A stretch of DNA of 64,000 bases from SP5GCR1 sp965199685 (lineage in GTDB: Bacteria > Pseudomonadota > Gammaproteobacteria > Poriferisulfidales > Oxydemutatoraceae): assembly GCA_965199685.1 (NCBI GenBank), contig OZ241323.1, forward strand, positions 2,294,001 through 2,358,000. Reading direction: 5' to 3'. Position numbers and translations under genes: made by a program. Below, piece after piece: positions 61,233 to 64,000 of the stretch (position 1 is its first letter; each line of letters opens with the position of its first letter). Below the pieces are notes generated by a model that saw only the letters and a list, made by a program, of their open reading frames with translations, was not told the origin of the DNA and searched no databases.

Positions 61233-63044
61233 TTATTGATTATCTTCCTTTTTCTTAACCAAAGACAAACAGATTAGTACGTGAAATAATATGTCTGAGA
61301 TATCGCGTCTGAAAAAATTTCTCAGCCCAATTCCATGTGCGAGGTTATTTCTTAAATTCATGCCTAGCTTTTCCGTAAGAGCAAAACGAAAATAGAAAGA
61401 TATATCACCAATTTCTGAGAAAACTTTCGAGAGTATATCTTTGTTCTCTTTTAATAAGGGACAAAGTGAAATGTAATCATAACCCTTTGCTGCATGATTT
61501 AGTTTCAGAGTTGATCCCCCACAAACCCCAATTAATCTTCTTATGCTGCTTTCTATAAGTGGGACAAATAGAGATGAAGAGACTAGATAATCATTTCTCC
61601 AATATCCAGAAATTGCCCTTTCAATATATTTTTCCTCTTCATCTCTAAAAAGATCAGCTTTGCAGAAATATTCAAGTACTACTTGCTCCGAAAACTGTCT
61701 TTTCAATTCATCTATTACAGAGGATAAGAAAGGGTAGTTAAACAGAATATATTGTTTTGCATGGTTTTGTAAATGATTATAGTAATCGTCTTTAAGCGAA
61801 CCAAGTGTAGCAATCGGGATATTTTTATCGGAAATAATTTGTTGACTACATAAAAATTGTAAGGGGTGTTTACTAGAAATATCGGCTAGTGACTTTCCTA
61901 TGTCATTTTCTCTTAGCAGAAAACAAAATGCGATTTTTCCCATTATTATTGTTAGTTCGTTATTCCCTTTTTCATCAAAGATAGAATTTATGTATTTATC
62001 AATATCTGTTTGATTGATATTTATTTCAATTGATTTCCTTTGAAGAGATTTATTTATATCTAGGTCAAGTTGCCCAAATTCTCTACTAATTCTTTCGCTA
62101 GATTTTTTTGCTTCATTAAACTTAAACTTACTCGCGTAGTGCCAGTATATTTCCTGAATTTGTTTATACACATTTATAGTCAACAATGCTTCGGAGCTTA
62201 ATTGACTATGCATTTTTAGAGATTTTTCCAAAATACTCAAAACACGCATAAGATTATCTTCATCTTTTTCTTTAGCGTAATATTCTGCAAGACAAGAAAC
62301 GTAATGTTCTGCGATATGTGGATTTTTTTCTATTTTCTCTAGATATTCTTCCGTCTCTTTAATAAGATTTTCTTTTTCTCTCTCACTGAGAATGACTTGT
62401 TTAGGAAAATCTAAAAGTAGCAACTTAAAGGCAAAATCTTTACATCCGGGTTCATTTCCCAATTTTATAATTGCATCCTTTACTTTGTTTATTCGGGAAG
62501 GGTCTTTTTTATAAACAGCTAAACTCAATGCTCGTCTAGCTTTAGTTTTGTTTGTTGGAAAAGGCACGAGAGACTTTTCACAAATTTGAATATTGGAATC
62601 TATAACAATTTGATAAAAACTAATATTTGCCTCTTTTCCTATAATTTCATAAGAGAAATCAACGATTAAATCCGCATAACGAGATGATAGGATTGGGTGC
62701 GTACTCTCCTCTGCCCGTTTCCCCCAGTATTCCAATACTTCTTCAGTCACTTGTGTAATACTCGGATATTCCTTCATCTGGTTTTGGTTGTCTGGGAGTA
62801 CAAACATTGGTCCGTAATACATTAGTCGTCCGCCATCTGTTTTCCAACCTGTATCATCATTTGGATAGTCCTCCATAAAGTCAAAAGCCATTTGCTCTGC
62901 TATGTCTTCCCTTGTCGGTTCATGTTCAGGATCGTTTTTTAGAATTTCTTCTATTTTTTGAGCAATTGAATGTTCTACAGGTGCATCAAATTTTTGTTCT
63001 TGCTTTAAGCCTTCTAGGTAGGTCTTGACTTTACTATGTAGCAT
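61233..63044 (-). CDS. Uncharacterised protein with C-terminal HEPN-like motif
   Basis: Protein of 603 residues, mostly helical, without signal peptide or membrane helix. The C-terminal region contains LRNNLAHGIGLRNFF near residues 566-580; R-x4-H within RNNLAH is the hallmark of HEPN domains, and the surrounding sequence resembles DUF4209-type proteins. HEPN domains often act as RNases in toxin and defence systems, but many are not catalytic. The DNA is conspicuously AT-rich compared with core genes, which suggests transfer. The start lies 38 bp below a captured metG 5' fragment that carries a promoter-like TATAAT. A defence role is a guess. Confidence 0.75.
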   Translation of the reverse strand: MLHSKVKTYLEGLKQEQKFDAPVEHSIAQKIEEILKNDPEHEPTREDIAEQMAFDFMEDYPNDDTGWKTDGGRLMYYGPMFVLPDNQNQMKEYPSITQVTEEVLEYWGKRAEESTHPILSSRYADLIVDFSYEIIGKEANISFYQIVIDSNIQICEKSLVPFPTNKTKARRALSLAVYKKDPSRINKVKDAIIKLGNEPGCKDFAFKLLLLDFPKQVILSEREKENLIKETEEYLEKIEKNPHIAEHYVSCLAEYYAKEKDEDNLMRVLSILEKSLKMHSQLSSEALLTINVYKQIQEIYWHYASKFKFNEAKKSSERISREFGQLDLDINKSLQRKSIEININQTDIDKYINSIFDEKGNNELTIIMGKIAFCFLLRENDIGKSLADISSKHPLQFLCSQQIISDKNIPIATLGSLKDDYYNHLQNHAKQYILFNYPFLSSVIDELKRQFSEQVVLEYFCKADLFRDEEEKYIERAISGYWRNDYLVSSSLFVPLIESSIRRLIGVCGGSTLKLNHAAKGYDYISLCPLLKENKDILSKVFSEIGDISFYFRFALTEKLGMNLRNNLAHGIGLRNFFRRDISDILFHVLICLSLVKKKEDNQ

Positions 63045-63082
63045 CTTTCTCGTTTGTCTGATGTTATGAGTATATGATAAGT

Positions 63083-63253
63083 CTAGGCATAAAGAAGCAA
63101 ACCATCACTACTGAGGTTCGGAAAACTAAACCACTCAACCGCTAAAAATGATCCCAAATATCGGTTTGCATATTCCATCAGATGACCAATATGGATCGGT
63201 TCGTTTGCGTAAGGCAAAGCAATGGTTACAAGGATTTCTCTTTTGTCGGTCAT
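63083..63253 (-). pseudogene. metG: 5' fragment of methionyl-tRNA synthetase gene
   Basis: The minus strand from ATG 63253 encodes MTDKREILVTIALPYANEP and then IHIGHLMEYAN, the N-terminus of MetRS with its class I HIGH signature in HIGH-LMEY. After about 35-40 codons the similarity ends and the frame stops at 63083 after 56 codons. It is therefore a broken copy of the first tenth of metG. Upstream on the same strand TATAAT (in ATATGTATAATAGCGG) looks like its retained promoter. A full metG must exist elsewhere in the genome. Confidence 0.8.
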
Positions 63254-63449
63254 AGAATACCGCTATTATACATATCCCCAAGACAGCGCAGCCAATTCAG
63301 CCTTCTCCCTAAATTCAGTAATAATACCAAAGTAAGTTTTTCCGATAAACGGCGGTTTGACGATAGAAAGTCAACGTATAGATTATGACGCAATATCTGC
63401 ACAGTGTACTGGGCTATCAACCCCCAAGTGTATTTACGGAGGCAATAGC

Positions 63450-63563
63450 ATGAAAACTAACTTTGTAAATAACCTTAAAAGTAAGGTGAGGATTTATGGG
63501 GTAAGCGTCCGGGCAACTCGGAACCCAATGTTGAAGCTCCGGCTAGAGGCATCAAGCGTGTAG
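63450..63563 (+). other. Short ORF with strong ribosome site, possible truncated gene start
   Basis: ACGGAGGCAATAGC precedes ATG 63450 and would translate MKTNFVNNLKSKVRIYGVSV before running antisense through the end of FGE gene 6 to a stop at 63563 (37 codons). It may be the remnant 5' end of a gene cut by arrival of the FGE gene. Expression is unproven. Confidence 0.3.
63472..63487 (-). terminator. Hairpin after FGE gene 6
   Basis: On the minus strand ACCTTA-CTTT-TAAGGT forms a 6-bp hairpin starting 7 bp past the stop codon, followed by TATTTAC. Weak terminator candidate. Confidence 0.35.
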
Positions 63564-64000
63564 CGAAACGCGGAGCGCAGACTCCTTGGTTCATCATTCC
63601 CAGAACCACTACGCAACATACGTCCTGCCGGATTACATTCATCAGTCCACGCACTACCATCCGTTGGTGCATCAATGTAATCACCGTGCCAGCAATCCTC
63701 CACCCACTCTATGGCATTACCATGCATATCATGTAGCCCGAATGTATTGGCAGGATAACTGCCTACTGCTCCAAGTCCTCTGAGGAGGGAAATGTGCCTC
63801 GCCTGCCTCCAGGAAATCGTACTACCGAAATAATAGGCTGTCCTCGTACCAGCACGAGCTGCATATTCCCATTGAGATTCACTCAATAATCTGTAATTCT
63901 GTCCAGTCTTCGTTGATAACCAATAAGCGTAGGTTGAAGCATCATCCCAATTAACACATACTACCGGACGATTAAAAATTGGGGAACTATTACAATTAGG
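63494..64000 (-). CDS. FGE/C-type-lectin-fold protein 6, C-terminal part (5' partial)
   Basis: The frame is open from the right edge, so only the last 168 residues are visible. They include RPVVCVNWDDASTYAYWLS, YRLLSESQWEYAARAGT and MHGNAIEWVEDCWHGDY, clearly paralogous to the other five FGE-fold proteins but the most diverged, with SWRQARHISLLRG in place of NQANYNRNNEG. It ends LRSGSGNDEPRSLRSAFRYT (in part) and GFRVARTLTP; the tryptophan of GGSW is glycine here. Variable codons lie at 63527-63598. It is the only copy on the minus strand. No catalytic cysteines of true FGE are in the last segment. Confidence 0.88.
   Translation of the reverse strand, partial: PNCNSSPIFNRPVVCVNWDDASTYAYWLSTKTGQNYRLLSESQWEYAARAGTRTAYYFGSTISWRQARHISLLRGLGAVGSYPANTFGLHDMHGNAIEWVEDCWHGDYIDAPTDGSAWTDECNPAGRMLRSGSGNDEPRSLRSAFRYTLDASSRSFNIGFRVARTLTP

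Noticed and set aside
59797..63044. A reverse transcriptase or DGR accessory gene among the right-hand ORFs
   Set aside because: The two genes are an AAA ATPase (Walker motifs) and a HEPN-motif protein; no YxDD-type motif or template repeat was found anywhere in the window.

Overview
The window looks like a chromosomal segment of a host-associated gammaproteobacterium. The evidence is the gene order of the aa3 cytochrome oxidase cluster, the folB-folK / pteridine reductase / uppP / cca neighbourhood, glnK-amtB, and a SopB/IpgD-type inositol phosphatase that is normally a type III effector. It includes the chromosome origin region: dnaA and dnaN lie together, with two near-consensus parS sites just beyond dnaN and AT-rich DNA with DnaA-box-like sites on both sides of dnaA. 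No rRNA, tRNA, CRISPR array or complete transposase gene was seen.

Left part (1-23.9 kb) is mostly core genome. It holds the end of a 2-hydroxyacid dehydrogenase, then three tandem, translationally coupled fucosyltransferase-like genes. After amtB/glnK (minus strand) come gmd and fcl, the two enzymes that make GDP-L-fucose. Next is a leftward cytochrome c oxidase and heme A block (DUF2244, coxB, coxA, a 35-residue membrane peptide, ctaG, coxC ... surf1, a Sco-like gene, ctaA, ctaB). Two DNA methyltransferases with no visible nuclease interrupt this block. Then come dprA, parS, dnaN, dnaA, an unrecognised gene, folB and folK.

Right part (24-64 kb) is accessory DNA between and beyond core genes (pteridine reductase, uppP, cca). 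It holds six paralogous secreted proteins of the formylglycine-generating-enzyme (FGE)/C-type-lectin fold: three in tandem, one with a nonsense mutation, one intact and one cut by the window edge. Their C-terminal 70-75 bp are hypervariable in a pattern (changes at codon positions 1 and 2 of NNC/NNT codons) typical of targets of diversity-generating retroelements (DGRs). No reverse transcriptase or template repeat is visible. A 20.4-kb surface-protein gene on the minus strand has a unique, duplicated N-terminal half and about 41 cadherin-like beta-sandwich domains encoded by about 20 copies of a 651-bp repeat. It is broken in one damaged repeat unit and may be truncated at its 3' end by a mobile repeat. 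It is bracketed by two 1.4-kb direct repeats, each carrying an FGE gene. A SopB-like phosphatase and a second effector-like gene form a pair split by a small terminal-inverted-repeat element. The far right has a DUF4143 AAA ATPase behind a palindrome, a HEPN-motif protein, and a captured 5' fragment of metG.

The spaces between accessory genes are packed with short interspersed palindromic repeats whose stems covary between copies, and with nonautonomous elements ending in GGGGCTGTTGAAAAA. Together the accessory genes suggest a bacterium that invests in variable exported proteins, a giant adhesin and host-signalling effectors; this ecological reading is inference.
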